Notes: a model not told the origin generated them from the sequence alone. A DNA stretch of 35,382 nucleotides from Burkholderiales bacterium (GCA_022841915.1 JALHQN010000033.1:1-35382), one strand, 5' to 3'; counted from the first letter of the stretch, positions 24,169 through 33,916 are shown. Program-made: numbers and translations.

Positions 24169-24532
24169 GGCTTGCTCCGGCTTCGTTCAGACGTTCCAGG
24201 TAGGCGGCCCACATGCGATCCTGCTTCATGCCGTACTCGTAGAGCAGATCCCAGGAGTAGATTCCGGTATCGTGGCCATCGGTGAACACGGGCTGCACGG
24301 CGTAGTTGCCTACCGGCTCGAGACGAAGTATCGAGACCTCCTTCTTGCCGACCTGCAAGACTTCCTGCCCCGGCCCATGGCCACGAACCTCAGCCGAGGG
24401 CGAGAATACGCGCAGGAACTCGCACGGCAGGCGAAAGTGCTGGCCGTCGGAGTATTGGAGTTCGAGTACGCGCGAACTCTGGTGCAGGGTGATCATGGTC
24501 GGCGTGGCCGATTGGGTTCCGGAGGGTGGCAT
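24149..24532 (-). CDS. DUF971-domain protein
   Basis: A 127-residue single-domain protein. DUF971 corresponds to the gamma-butyrobetaine hydroxylase-like N-terminal (GBBH-like_N) fold: [30 protein letters not shown], then [20 protein letters not shown] and WDLLYEYG. This fold binds zinc or iron-sulfur cluster-related partners in some proteins, but bacterial stand-alone copies are uncharacterised. It is the first gene of the ubiE operon. ATG 24496 (MITLHQ) is an alternative start that would remove 12 poorly conserved residues. Confidence 0.88.
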   Translation of the reverse strand: MPPSGTQSATPTMITLHQSSRVLELQYSDGQHFRLPCEFLRVFSPSAEVRGHGPGQEVLQVGKKEVSILRLEPVGNYAVQPVFTDGHDTGIYSWDLLYEYGMKQDRMWAAYLERLNEAGASREPRPA

Positions 24533-24669
24533 CGGTCTGTCTTAGGGAAAAGGGCGGTTTCAGGCGCGATCATACGCCTGGCGTCGGGTCGAGAGGGTCG
24601 GCGAGTGTGTCATGGGCGCGTAACAAAACATTAATAGTATGAAATCCCGAATCAAGTCCGCATGGCGTC

Positions 24670-25362
<693 letters not shown>

Positions 25363-25603
25363 CTCGGCTTCGCCGCACCAACCGACGCTCGGGCGGTATC
25401 CGGGCATCGAGTCCTGTCCGCGCCTTTGCCGACCAAGGCTCGCGTATCCGGGCGCAGCCTGTCCCGAGTTCCGGGCGATAATGTGTCCTTGACGAGCCGG
25501 CGCCCGAGATTTTGTGTTCACATGGAAGCGATCGCACGATGCATGCGTCTGAGGGATTAGCCCTCGAGGCGAGTTCTCATATGCGCCGTCGCGGCAAGCC
25601 GAC

Positions 25604-26902
25604 ATGGTGATCTTCCTCGGCCTGCTGGCGTTGCTCGCTTGGCCTATTTTCGACGCAACGACGGCGCTGCTCATCGCGATTGCCGCGCTGCTGCTCGTGA
25701 TTCATGGGCGGCGGCGCGAGCTGAAGAAGCTCCTCGTGTGGTTGCGCGATCCCAGGCTCGAGACGATCCCGGATGCCGATGGCGCCTGGGAAGACGTCTA
25801 CACGCAACTGGCGCGCTCGTTCAAGACGCAACGCCAGCAAGCCAATACGTTGTCCGCCGCCTTGCAGCGGTTCCAGCAGGCCGGGGCGGCGGTGCCTGAC
25901 GGCTTGGTCATTCTGGATGAGCACGATGCGATCCAATGGTGCAATCCCGCGGCGGAGGCGCATTTCGGGATCGATTTGCGCCGGGATGCCGGCCATCAGA
26001 TCACCTACCTCGTGCGCTCTCCGAGTTTCGTCCTCTACCTGAGCGCCGAGAATCATCCGGAGCCGCTTATCCTCAGACTGAGTCGGGATATCGATCGTCC
26101 CGAAGCGCTGGCGGTGCAGCTCGTGCCTTTCGGCGACCGCGATCGTTTGCTGATCAGCCACGACGTGGCCCGCATAGAGGCCGTCGAGCGGGTGCGGCGC
26201 GATTTTGTTGCGAACGTTTCTCACGAACTCAGGACGCCGCTGACCGTCATCATCGGATTTTCCGAGACGGTGCTCGATAACGAGGAGCTGCCGCCGTCGA
26301 TCAGGCGCCCGCTCGGCATGGTGATGGACCAGGCTGGCCGCATGCAGCGGCTCGTGGATGACCTTCTCGCCCTGTCGCGGCTGGAGAGCGACGATAACCC
26401 GTTGCCTGACGAGACGGTCGATGCGCCATCGCTGGTACATAGAATTCACGAGGATGCACTTGCGCTTTCGGCCGATCGCCACCGTGTCGTTCTGGCGGTT
26501 CGCTCGTCGGCGCGCCTACGCGGAAGCAGCGACGAACTGCGCAGCGCCTTCCAGAACCTGGTGACCAATGCGATCCGATACACGCCGGCGGGCGGTGAGA
26601 TCCATGTGTCGTGGACAGACGATGGCGAAAAAGCGATCTTCGAGGTGCGAGACACCGGCATCGGGATCGCTTCGCAGCATCTCAACCGTCTCACGGAGCG
26701 GTTCTATCGCGTCGACCGCTCTCGCTCTCGCGAGACGGGGGGGACGGGGTTGGGGCTCGCGATCGTCAAACACGTGGCCACCCGCCACGGGGCTCGCCTG
26801 GACATCGCCAGCCAGGTGGGCGTGGGCAGCCGCTTCAGTATCGTATTTCCGTCCGCTCGGGTGATACACACGGCGGATCAGGAGGTGGTGTCGGGCGCCT
26901 GA
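25604..26902 (+). CDS. phoR: Phosphate regulon sensor histidine kinase PhoR
   Basis: A 432-residue inner-membrane kinase. Two hydrophobic segments (about 2-14 and 18-34) form a hairpin without a periplasmic domain, as in PhoR. A cytoplasmic linker and PAS domain (about 95-190, PDGLVILDEHDAIQWCNPAA) precede the kinase core: H-box FVANVSHELRTPL with His207, N-box FQNLVTNAIRYTP, G1 DTGIGI and G2 GGTGLGLAIV. The lack of a periplasmic sensor fits PhoR, which listens to the Pst-PhoU complex; pst and phoU are not in this window. An in-frame TGA lies at about 25550, so ATG 25604 is the first plausible start. Confidence 0.92.
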   Translation: MVIFLGLLALLAWPIFDATTALLIAIAALLLVIHGRRRELKKLLVWLRDPRLETIPDADGAWEDVYTQLARSFKTQRQQANTLSAALQRFQQAGAAVPDGLVILDEHDAIQWCNPAAEAHFGIDLRRDAGHQITYLVRSPSFVLYLSAENHPEPLILRLSRDIDRPEALAVQLVPFGDRDRLLISHDVARIEAVERVRRDFVANVSHELRTPLTVIIGFSETVLDNEELPPSIRRPLGMVMDQAGRMQRLVDDLLALSRLESDDNPLPDETVDAPSLVHRIHEDALALSADRHRVVLAVRSSARLRGSSDELRSAFQNLVTNAIRYTPAGGEIHVSWTDDGEKAIFEVRDTGIGIASQHLNRLTERFYRVDRSRSRETGGTGLGLAIVKHVATRHGARLDIASQVGVGSRFSIVFPSARVIHTADQEVVSGA

Positions 26903-26925
26903 TCGACGCCGATGCCGTAGCCACT

Positions 26926-26940
26926 GCGGCGATTCGCCGC
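26926..26940. terminator. Short perfect hairpin after phoR
   Basis: GCGGCG-ATT-CGCCGC lies 24 bases after the phoR stop and 30 bases before the converging paralog gene ends. No T-tract follows, so termination is only a possibility. Confidence 0.35.
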
Positions 26941-26969
26941 GGGCTTGGCTGCACGTTACGGTCGACGGA

Positions 26970-28598
26970 CTAAAGCAGTTCGAAGACCACCCGTTCGAAA
27001 TCCACGCCGCGCTCCGAAATGCGCAGCAAGCGGACTTTGCGCGTCGCGCCGGAAATCAGCTCGAGTGTCTTGCTTTCGATGAACGTGCCTGGGGTGAGCA
27101 CGAGGGTCGCGGGTGTTCGCATCTCGGGCGCCGCAGGCAGCAGAATCGCCGCACATTCCGATGTGTCGGGCGCGTCGGTTGCCGACGCCCGAACTGCGCT
27201 CATGTGCGGCATGCCCGGCAGCAGACGCAGCCCGATGGACAGCTCGCCATCCTCCTCGAACTTGAGCCACTGGACCACGGCGAGCTGGAATCCGGACGCA
27301 GTCCGGCGCTTGATCGCCACGAGCTGGTGATGCTCGATCCTGCTGTCGCATTCGGGCCCGCGTGCAACGCCAATGAATCCCGGAGCGTTGATGCTGACGA
27401 GATTCCAGTGCTCGGTGAGCGGACTGTAGGCCGTGCGTACCGATGCGCCCGAGGCTCTGAACGCCTCGGCCTCGGATGCCAGCTGGCGTACGATCGAGGG
27501 AAAGCCGATGCATGCGCGGGCGTCCTCGCCATGCTCACGCTGCACCGCCATTTGGTTCATGCCGCTGCCGCACCATTGGATGTAGAGCAAAGTCAGCAGG
27601 CGTTCGCAGCCGGGCTGGCGCACATCCTCGCCCAGGCCTAGGTCCGCGGGTGGGTGCCCCTGGCGTAGCAGGCTCAATACGCGGCGCAAGGTCTGTCCCA
27701 ACTGTTCCAGTCCGACGAATCGTATTGCCGGACTCGCGGCATCCGCAGGCGCGGGACTGGCCGGCGTGCCGGAGCGCAGATCGACGGCGAGCACCGGAGT
27801 GGTTGCGGGTGCGATGGGGCTCGAGTTGATGCCTACCAATGATTCCCAAAGCTGCGCCCACCGATACGTGGTGCTCATTTGCCGCGGCGACATCGTGTAG
27901 GGATTGCTGAGGTGTGCGAGCAAAGCCTTGGAATAAGCGCCGGTGCACGTCCTGGCGGGCATGGCGTCGTTCGACGGATCGGCTACGCCGATGCTGGCAA
28001 AACCCTGGCTCTCGGCGTTCGCATAGCCGGCGTGCAATTGTTTCCACAGCGAGGCAGGCACATCGCGATAAACGCGGTGGTGTTCTTTGATCAGCGCTCC
28101 CGTGATTTCGATGCAACGAAGACACAACAGGGGAGCGTGCGAGACCAGGTCCGTCTCGCCGTTGACGCTTCGGCGCAGGCACGCTGCGTAGCAGTCGTAG
28201 AAGGCCTGCCAAAGTTCGATGACCGAACTCCAGACCGAGTACTCGAAGATGGAAAGCGGCAAGGCGCGACCGATGAAATGCTCGGACAACTGTGCCTGAA
28301 GTTCCTTGGCCGCCTGGTGCAGAATCTCGATGATGCGAAGGCGCTCGAGAGCCTGCAGCTCGGCGCGAAGCAGCAAATTCACTTGGGTCGATACGCTCTC
28401 GTGCGCTTCGGTAGTGCGTGTGCGCGGGAGCGTGTCCAGCCAGGCTGCGCACGCATCTGCGTCGGAGAACTGTAACCGAGCCTGGCGAGTGTGGCTCACT
28501 TGCTGAGACAGCATACCCCCTCCTTGTGACAAGGCGCCGCTCTCGTTTTTCTTGGCACCCGTCTGGTCTGCGCCACCCGAACTCGTTTCCACGCTCAT
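26970..28598 (-). CDS. Uncharacterised protein, downstream member of a tandem paralog pair
   Basis: A 542-residue cytoplasmic-looking protein; I do not recognise the family with confidence. An alpha-helical first half contains FIGRALPLSIFEYSVWSSVI then ELWQAFYDCY, and YRDVPASLWKQLHAGYANAE. The middle has ERLLTLLYIQWCGSG. The last 150 residues look beta-rich: WNLVSINAPGFIG, HHQLVAIKRR, AVVQWLKFEEDGELSIGLRL then LPGMP, and the ending SERGVDFERVVFELL. The S-I-N-A-P-G-F-I-G stretch and the following strands resemble a degenerate PilZ-type beta-barrel, but the RxxxR motif is not seen. The same blocks in the same order occur in the gene immediately upstream. No signal peptide or membrane segment is visible. 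Confidence 0.8.
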   Translation of the reverse strand: MSVETSSGGADQTGAKKNESGALSQGGGMLSQQVSHTRQARLQFSDADACAAWLDTLPRTRTTEAHESVSTQVNLLLRAELQALERLRIIEILHQAAKELQAQLSEHFIGRALPLSIFEYSVWSSVIELWQAFYDCYAACLRRSVNGETDLVSHAPLLCLRCIEITGALIKEHHRVYRDVPASLWKQLHAGYANAESQGFASIGVADPSNDAMPARTCTGAYSKALLAHLSNPYTMSPRQMSTTYRWAQLWESLVGINSSPIAPATTPVLAVDLRSGTPASPAPADAASPAIRFVGLEQLGQTLRRVLSLLRQGHPPADLGLGEDVRQPGCERLLTLLYIQWCGSGMNQMAVQREHGEDARACIGFPSIVRQLASEAEAFRASGASVRTAYSPLTEHWNLVSINAPGFIGVARGPECDSRIEHHQLVAIKRRTASGFQLAVVQWLKFEEDGELSIGLRLLPGMPHMSAVRASATDAPDTSECAAILLPAAPEMRTPATLVLTPGTFIESKTLELISGATRKVRLLRISERGVDFERVVFELL

Positions 28599-28658
28599 GG
28601 CTCCGACCTAGCATTATCCGCAGACCTTCGCGCTCGTCGTGCGCTCTGCAGGATCCGT

Positions 28659-28674
28659 GCGGGGCTTTCCCCGC
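28659..28674 (-). terminator. Intercistronic hairpin between the two paralogs
   Basis: GCGGGG and CCCCGC pair perfectly across a four-base loop (AAAG on the transcribed strand). The hairpin lies 33 bases after the upstream paralog's stop and 60 bases before the downstream paralog's start. No T-tract follows. It may attenuate or stabilise the bicistronic message rather than terminate it. Confidence 0.4.
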
Positions 28675-28707
28675 CTGCGCGGGCGCTCGGCTCGAGGTGG
28701 CGATGGC

Positions 28708-30315
28708 TCATAGCCGCTCGAACACCAAGCGCTCGAAATCGAAACCCCGTTCTATGATCGCGCCGAGCCGCACCTGTTCGGCGCGGTTGGCGTACATCTC
28801 GATGACAGCGCCCGGCGGAAACTGGCCTGCGGGCAACACGAGCGTGGCTGGCAGCTTGCGGTCTTCGTCGCTCTCCAGAACTAAAGCGCGCTCGTATTGC
28901 GTCGACGGCGTCGTAGGTGCCCGAACCGCCACGCCCCGAGCATCGGCCCGGATGAGGCGCACACCTGCCGAGAGCGAGCCGTCCGCTTCCGTGCGCAACC
29001 GCTGCACTGTGCCCAGCATCGGCGGGCTGCCGCTCGACGTGCGTATCGCCACGAGTTGTCCATGGCCGATTCGAGAGGAGAGATCCGGTTTGCGGCACAT
29101 GCCGAGCGAACCCGACGAACTTTGATTCACGACCTCCCACGGTTCCAGGGCTGAGCTGCGACCCGTTAGCAAACGATGCTCCGTGCGCTCCGTGATGTGG
29201 CCGAATGTGGCCAGGTCGTGTTCCTCTTCTCTCGTATAGCGCAGGCCGGGCTGGCGAAATGCACGGCCCGAGATCTGGAAGTGCACGGCATGCATGGTGA
29301 CTGCGACTTGTGCCCGGACAGCGGCGTCGCGCCGCTCCTCGATGCGTCCGGTGCCGGCGCTGCACCACTGAACATAGAGATGAGTCAGCAGGCGTTCTAT
29401 CGCCGCATGCGGCAGATGGGGCAAGACGGCGTCGATCTCGGGCGTCGGTTTGTTCTCTCGCAACGCAACCGCGATCTCACGTAGCTTCGCGCCGAGCGCA
29501 CCCGTATCGAGGTACCGTAGCTGATCGCTCGGAGTCAGTTCGCGTGCAAGATGCGCACCCGTGCTGCTCGATAAATCGACCGCGAGCGGTGAGCGTGACG
29601 CGTTGGAAGGCGGGGTACGCAGCAACGACGTGTGCTGCAACCAGCCGGGCAACCACTGCTCGACGGCGGCCAATTGCGCGGCGGAAAATGCGTATGAATT
29701 GGCAGCGTCGTGCAGTAGCGTCGTCAGAAAAACACTCGTGCAGGTGTGCGTCTGCGTGGCTTGTTCGGCGACGGGTACCGAAACGGCATCCAGACCACAC
29801 GCCTCGGCGCTGCGATAACAGCTGTTCAACTCTTTCCAGAGCGGCGCAGGGACGGCGCGATACGCCCATCCGTGCTCTCGAATGGCGCGCCCGAGGCTGT
29901 CCAAAGCGCGGGCCCATACGCTAGCCGAGGCCGCAGGATCCTTGGAGATATCCGTACACAGGGCAAAGCCGAAGTAGAAGGCTTGCCAGAGCGCGATCTG
30001 TGCTTCCCAGGCGCGGCGCTCGTCCTCCGCCAGTGGCAACGGGTGGCCGATGTAGTGGCGTCGTTGTTGCGGCAGCAACTGGATCGCCTGCAATCGAAGC
30101 TGTTCGAGTGCGGCAAGGCGCTGTTCGGAGGCAATCGACTCCGAACTCAGTTTATGGGTTGCGTGCAGCAGCGCCACCAACGCGGCATGGGTGTCGTCCG
30201 CCGAAGCTCGAACGCTCGCGACCTGCGCGGAATCGCGCCGGTGGCTGGGTTCGATGAAGGGGGAAGGTGCAGCCATGGCGGGTGTCGTTGCCGAACAAAT
30301 GTCGAACGCGGGCAT
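28708..30315 (-). CDS. Uncharacterised protein, upstream member of a tandem paralog pair
   Basis: A 535-residue paralog of the following gene. Shared blocks in the same order include YIGHPLPL...IALWQAFY, YRAVPAPLWKELNSCYRSAE, TCTSVFLTTLLHDAANSYAFS, LAVDLSSSTGA, ERLLTHLYVQWCSAG, WEVVNQSSSGSLG, GHGQLVAIRT, GTVQRLRTEADGSLSAGVRL, and the ending ERGFDFERLVFERL. N-x-S-x-x-G in WEVVNQSSSGSLG resembles the second PilZ motif. Identity between the two is low outside these blocks, so the duplication is old. Starts at ATG 30315 (GGGGCAG upstream) or 30276 are both possible. Confidence 0.8.
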   Translation of the reverse strand: MPAFDICSATTPAMAAPSPFIEPSHRRDSAQVASVRASADDTHAALVALLHATHKLSSESIASEQRLAALEQLRLQAIQLLPQQRRHYIGHPLPLAEDERRAWEAQIALWQAFYFGFALCTDISKDPAASASVWARALDSLGRAIREHGWAYRAVPAPLWKELNSCYRSAEACGLDAVSVPVAEQATQTHTCTSVFLTTLLHDAANSYAFSAAQLAAVEQWLPGWLQHTSLLRTPPSNASRSPLAVDLSSSTGAHLARELTPSDQLRYLDTGALGAKLREIAVALRENKPTPEIDAVLPHLPHAAIERLLTHLYVQWCSAGTGRIEERRDAAVRAQVAVTMHAVHFQISGRAFRQPGLRYTREEEHDLATFGHITERTEHRLLTGRSSALEPWEVVNQSSSGSLGMCRKPDLSSRIGHGQLVAIRTSSGSPPMLGTVQRLRTEADGSLSAGVRLIRADARGVAVRAPTTPSTQYERALVLESDEDRKLPATLVLPAGQFPPGAVIEMYANRAEQVRLGAIIERGFDFERLVFERL

Positions 30316-30356
30316 GCTCTGCCCCGTTGTCCGTTACGGCCTGCGCGTGTAGCTCT

Positions 30357-30406
30357 TTAATGATTCATGTAACGCCGATGCATATCGGCTTGCGATGGCA
30401 TTATTA
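30357..30406. promoter_or_regulatory. Extended dyad upstream of the paralog pair
   Basis: A perfect core GCCGAT-GCAT-ATCGGC (30374-30389) is flanked by imperfectly symmetrical AT-rich arms, TAATGATT on the left and CATTATTA on the right. The dyad spans about 50 bases, centred about 66 bases before ATG 30315. It lies in an AT-rich island of otherwise GC-rich sequence, consistent with an operator or promoter for the paralog pair. It could alternatively be a terminator for the peptide-ABC genes, whose last stop is at 30496. Confidence 0.4.
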
Positions 30407-30495
30407 GCACGGCCCGGGCCGAAGCAAGGTGAGGTTTTTCACGGGCCTAGCGCCTCTTGCGCGCAATCGCACGTTTGTCGCTTCGGCCCGACAGA

Positions 30496-31485
30496 TCAGC
30501 CGTCGTTGAGGTGGCATGCGGACCAGCGCGCCGGTGCGATCTCTCGCAGCACGGGTGCTTCGACACGACATCTCGGCCCGGCGTTCGGGCAGCGGGGGTG
30601 AAAGTGGCAGCCCGCAGGCGGCGCGATCGGTGAGGGTATCTCCCCTACGATGGGGTGATAGCGAGCGCGCCTGGATTCCAGCCGCGGCACTTCCTCGAGC
30701 AGTGCACGCGCGTAAGGATGGTTCGGCTGCTGGAAGAAAGCCTCCGCGCGCGCCAGCTCCACGATTCGACCCAGGTACATCACCGCAACCCGATCCGAAA
30801 TATGCTCGACGACGCTCAAATCATGACTGATGAACACATACGTGAGGCCGAGAGACTCCCGCAACTCCGAGAAGAGGTTCAATACCTGGGCGCGGATGGA
30901 AACATCGAGCGCCGAGACGGCTTCGTCGCATATCAGCAGGCGCGGCTCGACGGCCAAGGCACGCGCAATGCCGATGCGCTGCCGCTGGCCGCCCGAGAAC
31001 TGATGCGGGTAGCGCCGTTTGCAGTTCGGATCCAGGCCCACGCGAATGAGCATCCGGTCCACGAAGTCGGAGTGATCGGCGCGGTCGACCAGTCCGTGCA
31101 CGAGGGCGGCTTCGCCGACGATATCGCCGATGCGCATGCGCGGGTTGAGCGAGGCGAACGGATCCTGAAAAATCATCTGGATCTTCAGATCGACGCTCGG
31201 CCGCGAGCGCGATCCGCTGTGCAGATCAACCCCCTCGAAGCGAACCCGCCCGCTGCTGGGTGCGAGTAACCCCGCCATGATGCGACCGAGCGTCGATTTG
31301 CCGCAGCCGGATTCGCCCACCAGGCCCAGAACCTCTCCCCGATCGACCGTCAGGCTTACTTTTTCAACGGCGTGCACGACTTCCGTCTTCTGCGCGCCCG
31401 TTATCGCTGCGACCACCCGCGTTGCGATATCTGTCTCGCGCCGGAACTGTTTGCTGACATCCGTGACTTCGAGTAGGGGCTGCAT
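30496..31485 (-). CDS. Oligopeptide/dipeptide ABC transporter ATP-binding protein (DppF-like)
   Basis: A 329-residue ATPase. Walker A is [11 protein letters not shown], the Q-loop is [20 protein letters not shown], the signature [15 protein letters not shown], Walker [13 protein letters not shown] and the H-loop [16 protein letters not shown]. The C-terminal oligopeptide-transporter Cys motif ([14 protein letters not shown]) is present. With its neighbour it would energise import of peptides or related solutes. The start is ATG 31485, five bases after the preceding ATPase gene's stop. No permease or binding-protein gene is visible in the window. Confidence 0.92.
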   Translation of the reverse strand: MQPLLEVTDVSKQFRRETDIATRVVAAITGAQKTEVVHAVEKVSLTVDRGEVLGLVGESGCGKSTLGRIMAGLLAPSSGRVRFEGVDLHSGSRSRPSVDLKIQMIFQDPFASLNPRMRIGDIVGEAALVHGLVDRADHSDFVDRMLIRVGLDPNCKRRYPHQFSGGQRQRIGIARALAVEPRLLICDEAVSALDVSIRAQVLNLFSELRESLGLTYVFISHDLSVVEHISDRVAVMYLGRIVELARAEAFFQQPNHPYARALLEEVPRLESRRARYHPIVGEIPSPIAPPAGCHFHPRCPNAGPRCRVEAPVLREIAPARWSACHLNDG

Positions 31486-31490
31486 TGCGA

Positions 31491-32459
31491 TCAGCAAACG
31501 GGGTTGATGCATCGAAGCGTGCGATTGGGTTCCGGAGTCGAAATGCCGATTTCCGATCGGCAGTGCTCGATGGCCCGGCTGCAGCGAGGCATGAATGGGC
31601 ATCCCGGCGGGATTTCGGACAAGGATGGCGCCATTCCCGGGATCTGGGTCAGCCGCCTTCCTCGCTGGCCGCGACGAGGCAGCGATTCGATCAGGCCTGT
31701 CGTATACGGATGCAAAGGACGTCGAAGGATCGCATCGACAGGGCCGGTTTCGACGATGCGCCCGGCGTACATGACGGCGATGCGATCCGCCAAGCCCGCC
31801 AACACGGCGAGATCATGCGTGATCCACAACAAGGCGGCGCCGCTGTCGCGGCAAAGATTGCGCATCTCGTGCAGTATCTGCGCCTGGATGGTCACATCGA
31901 GCGCGGTGGTGGGTTCGTCCGCGATGACGATGTCCGGACGATTGAGTAGCGCGATCGCTATGGCCACGCGCTGCCGCATGCCGCCCGACAGTTGATGCGG
32001 GTAGTTGCTCAGGCGCTGTTCGGGTGCGGGGATGCCCACACGATCAAGCGCGTCCAGAGCTGCGCGCCGACCTTCTCCACGAGAGAGCGAACGATGCGCG
32101 CTGAGCGCTTCGATCATCTGCGTATCGATGCGCAGCACGGGATTCAAGGTCATCATCGGATCTTGAAAGATCATCGAGATCCGGTTTCCGCGCAGTCGGC
32201 GCAACTGCTCGGCTGGCATGCCGAGCAAGTCTTGCCCGCGATAAAGAACGCGGCCCGAGACCACTCGGCCCGGTGGATCGATCAAACCGAGCATCGACAA
32301 TCCCGTGACCGATTTCCCCGATCCTGATTCGCCTGCGACGCCTAGGATCTCACCCTCGTTCAGCGTGAAGGAGACGCCGTTTACGGCCTTCGCTATGCCT
32401 TGGCGACCGAAAAACCAAGTGTTGAGTTCTTCCACCTCGAGCAAGGGTGCGCCTGTCAT
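31491..32459 (-). CDS. Oligopeptide/dipeptide ABC transporter ATP-binding protein (DppD-like)
   Basis: A 322-residue ATPase. Walker A is [11 protein letters not shown], the Q-loop [20 protein letters not shown], the signature [15 protein letters not shown], Walker [13 protein letters not shown] and the H-loop [16 protein letters not shown], with the C-terminal [14 protein letters not shown] Cys motif. It forms the usual heterodimer partner of the next gene. Its ATG follows the yqaA stop by one base, so it is translated from the yqaA message. A longer start at 32498 would overlap yqaA and is less likely. Confidence 0.92.
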   Translation of the reverse strand: MTGAPLLEVEELNTWFFGRQGIAKAVNGVSFTLNEGEILGVAGESGSGKSVTGLSMLGLIDPPGRVVSGRVLYRGQDLLGMPAEQLRRLRGNRISMIFQDPMMTLNPVLRIDTQMIEALSAHRSLSRGEGRRAALDALDRVGIPAPEQRLSNYPHQLSGGMRQRVAIAIALLNRPDIVIADEPTTALDVTIQAQILHEMRNLCRDSGAALLWITHDLAVLAGLADRIAVMYAGRIVETGPVDAILRRPLHPYTTGLIESLPRRGQRGRRLTQIPGMAPSLSEIPPGCPFMPRCSRAIEHCRSEIGISTPEPNRTLRCINPVC

Positions 32460-32460
32460 T

Positions 32461-32886
32461 TCACGTCGCAGCCCACGCGATGAACAGGTAGCGAGCAAAC
32501 TTCCCGATCGCCATGAACGAGGTGGCCAGCAGCCAGTTGAGCCGCAGCCACCCGGCGGCCACGCAAAGCGGATCGCCGATGATGGGAATCCAGGACCCCA
32601 GCAGGACGGGCGACCCGTAGCGTTGCGCCCACGCGGTGGCTTTGAGTTGCCATCGGCCCGAACGCGTGCTCGGATCGGGATCCGCGCGCGGCAACAATCG
32701 CCCGATGCCGTACGACGTGAGCCCGCCCAGGGTGTTGCCCAACGAAGCGATACCCACCGCCGGCCAGAACAGCCCGTCGTGAAGCTTCAAGACCCCGAAG
32801 AGAACGGCCTCGGAGCCGCCCGGCAGGAGCGTCGCTGCGAGGAAGCTCGCGATGAACAAAGCCCAAAGGCTGCCTGCTTCCTGCAT
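32461..32886 (-). CDS. YqaA-family inner-membrane protein
   Basis: A 141-residue SNARE-associated/DedA-like membrane protein of the YqaA type. It has LWALFIASFLAATLLPGGSE at the N-terminus, GIASLGNTLGGLTSYGIGRL in the middle and GSWIPIIGDPLCVAAGWLRL near residue 105, with hydrophobic helices between. DedA relatives move lipids such as undecaprenyl phosphate; YqaA's role is unknown. It is first in an apparent three-gene unit with the two peptide-ABC ATPases. The start is ATG 32886. Confidence 0.88.
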   Translation of the reverse strand: MQEAGSLWALFIASFLAATLLPGGSEAVLFGVLKLHDGLFWPAVGIASLGNTLGGLTSYGIGRLLPRADPDPSTRSGRWQLKATAWAQRYGSPVLLGSWIPIIGDPLCVAAGWLRLNWLLATSFMAIGKFARYLFIAWAAT

Positions 32887-32907
32887 GGTCGGGGCGTCGA
32901 TACCAGC

Positions 32908-32917
32908 GTGCTATACT
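32908..32917 (+). promoter_or_regulatory. Possible extended -10 promoter (TGCTATACT)
   Basis: TGCTATACT is close to the ideal TGnTATAAT extended -10. It points toward the FAH-family gene but would leave a leader of about 220 bases. No clear -35 is seen. The leader also contains TGCATTATGG near 33050, a second possible -10 nearer the gene. Confidence 0.35.
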
Positions 32918-33143
32918 CGCCCGCGCTTTGCGGGGTCGTTGCGTGTGTGTGGGACGGCGTCGCGCGGCCAATCCGTCCCGAGATGTCCCGGGCACGACGC
33001 GTTCGATGTCGTGTGCCACATCGTTTGCCTCGGGCGACGAAACGCCTGCATTATGGTGACGAACGTCGAGCGCGACAATCGTCTTGTCACCATCCGTCAC
33101 GCAGCTTGCATACCTTGCTTGATTCTTTGAGATAGAGGGAACT

Positions 33144-33833
33144 ATGGAGTACGCCATCGAGTTCGGATCCCAGGTCACCTTGCCGGTCGCGCAGAGCGCC
33201 AAGCGCTTCCCGGTGGGGCGAATTTACTGCGTCGGCCGCAACTACGCCGAGCATGCGCGCGAGATGGGCCATGACCCGGATCGCGAGCCGCCGTTCTTTT
33301 TCATGAAACCTGCCGATGCCATCGTCTCCGATGGGGCGACGATCCCCTATCCCCAGGTCACGAAGGATCTGCATCATGAAATCGAGATGGTGGTGGCGAT
33401 GGGCAAGGGCGGTGCCGACATCCCCGTCGAGAAAGCCCTGGAGCATGTCTTCGGTTACGGCGTCGGTCTCGACATGACTCGGCGCGATATCCAGGGCGAG
33501 GCGAAGAAGATGGGCCGTCCGTGGGAGATGGGCAAGGCGTTCGACAACTCGGCGCCGTGCACGGAACTCAAGCCGGTGTCGATGGTGGGGCATCCGGCCA
33601 AGGGCGCGATCTGGCTCAAGGTCAACGGCAAGATCGTGCAGCAGGGCGATTTGTCGGAGCTGATCTGGAACGTTCCGGAGACGATTGCCTACTTGTCGAA
33701 ACTGGTCACGTTGCGCCCGGGCGACTTGATCTACTCCGGTACGCCGGCGGGTGTGGGCCCGGTGAATCGCGGCGACAAGCTCGAAGGGCACGTCGACGGC
33801 GTGGGCGACCTCACGATCGTGTACGCGAAGTAG
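33144..33833 (+). CDS. Fumarylacetoacetate hydrolase-family protein
   Basis: A 229-residue single-domain FAH-family enzyme. [16 protein letters not shown] is the N-terminal signature, [14 protein letters not shown] has the metal-binding Glu pair (HExE), [13 protein letters not shown] the metal-binding Asp, and [15 protein letters not shown] the C-terminal loop. Small members of this type are fumarylpyruvate or acylpyruvate hydrolases or oxaloacetate decarboxylases. No aromatic-degradation genes adjoin, so the exact substrate is open. The start has AGAGGGA three bases before ATG. The aldo/keto reductase gene follows after 83 bases. Confidence 0.92.
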   Translation: MEYAIEFGSQVTLPVAQSAKRFPVGRIYCVGRNYAEHAREMGHDPDREPPFFFMKPADAIVSDGATIPYPQVTKDLHHEIEMVVAMGKGGADIPVEKALEHVFGYGVGLDMTRRDIQGEAKKMGRPWEMGKAFDNSAPCTELKPVSMVGHPAKGAIWLKVNGKIVQQGDLSELIWNVPETIAYLSKLVTLRPGDLIYSGTPAGVGPVNRGDKLEGHVDGVGDLTIVYAK

Positions 33834-33916
33834 CGCGTCAGACGAGGTCGCCAGCCACATTAGCCGCGCGGGATTGCGGCCAGCCGGGCCGCCGAAATCG
33901 GCACATGGAGGACGCG

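Noticed and set aside
24606-24650. Possible pho box before phoB
   Set aside because: TGTCATGGGCGCGTAACA shares only part of the CTGTCAT repeats and lacks the 11-base spacing, so I do not claim PhoB autoregulation from the sequence.
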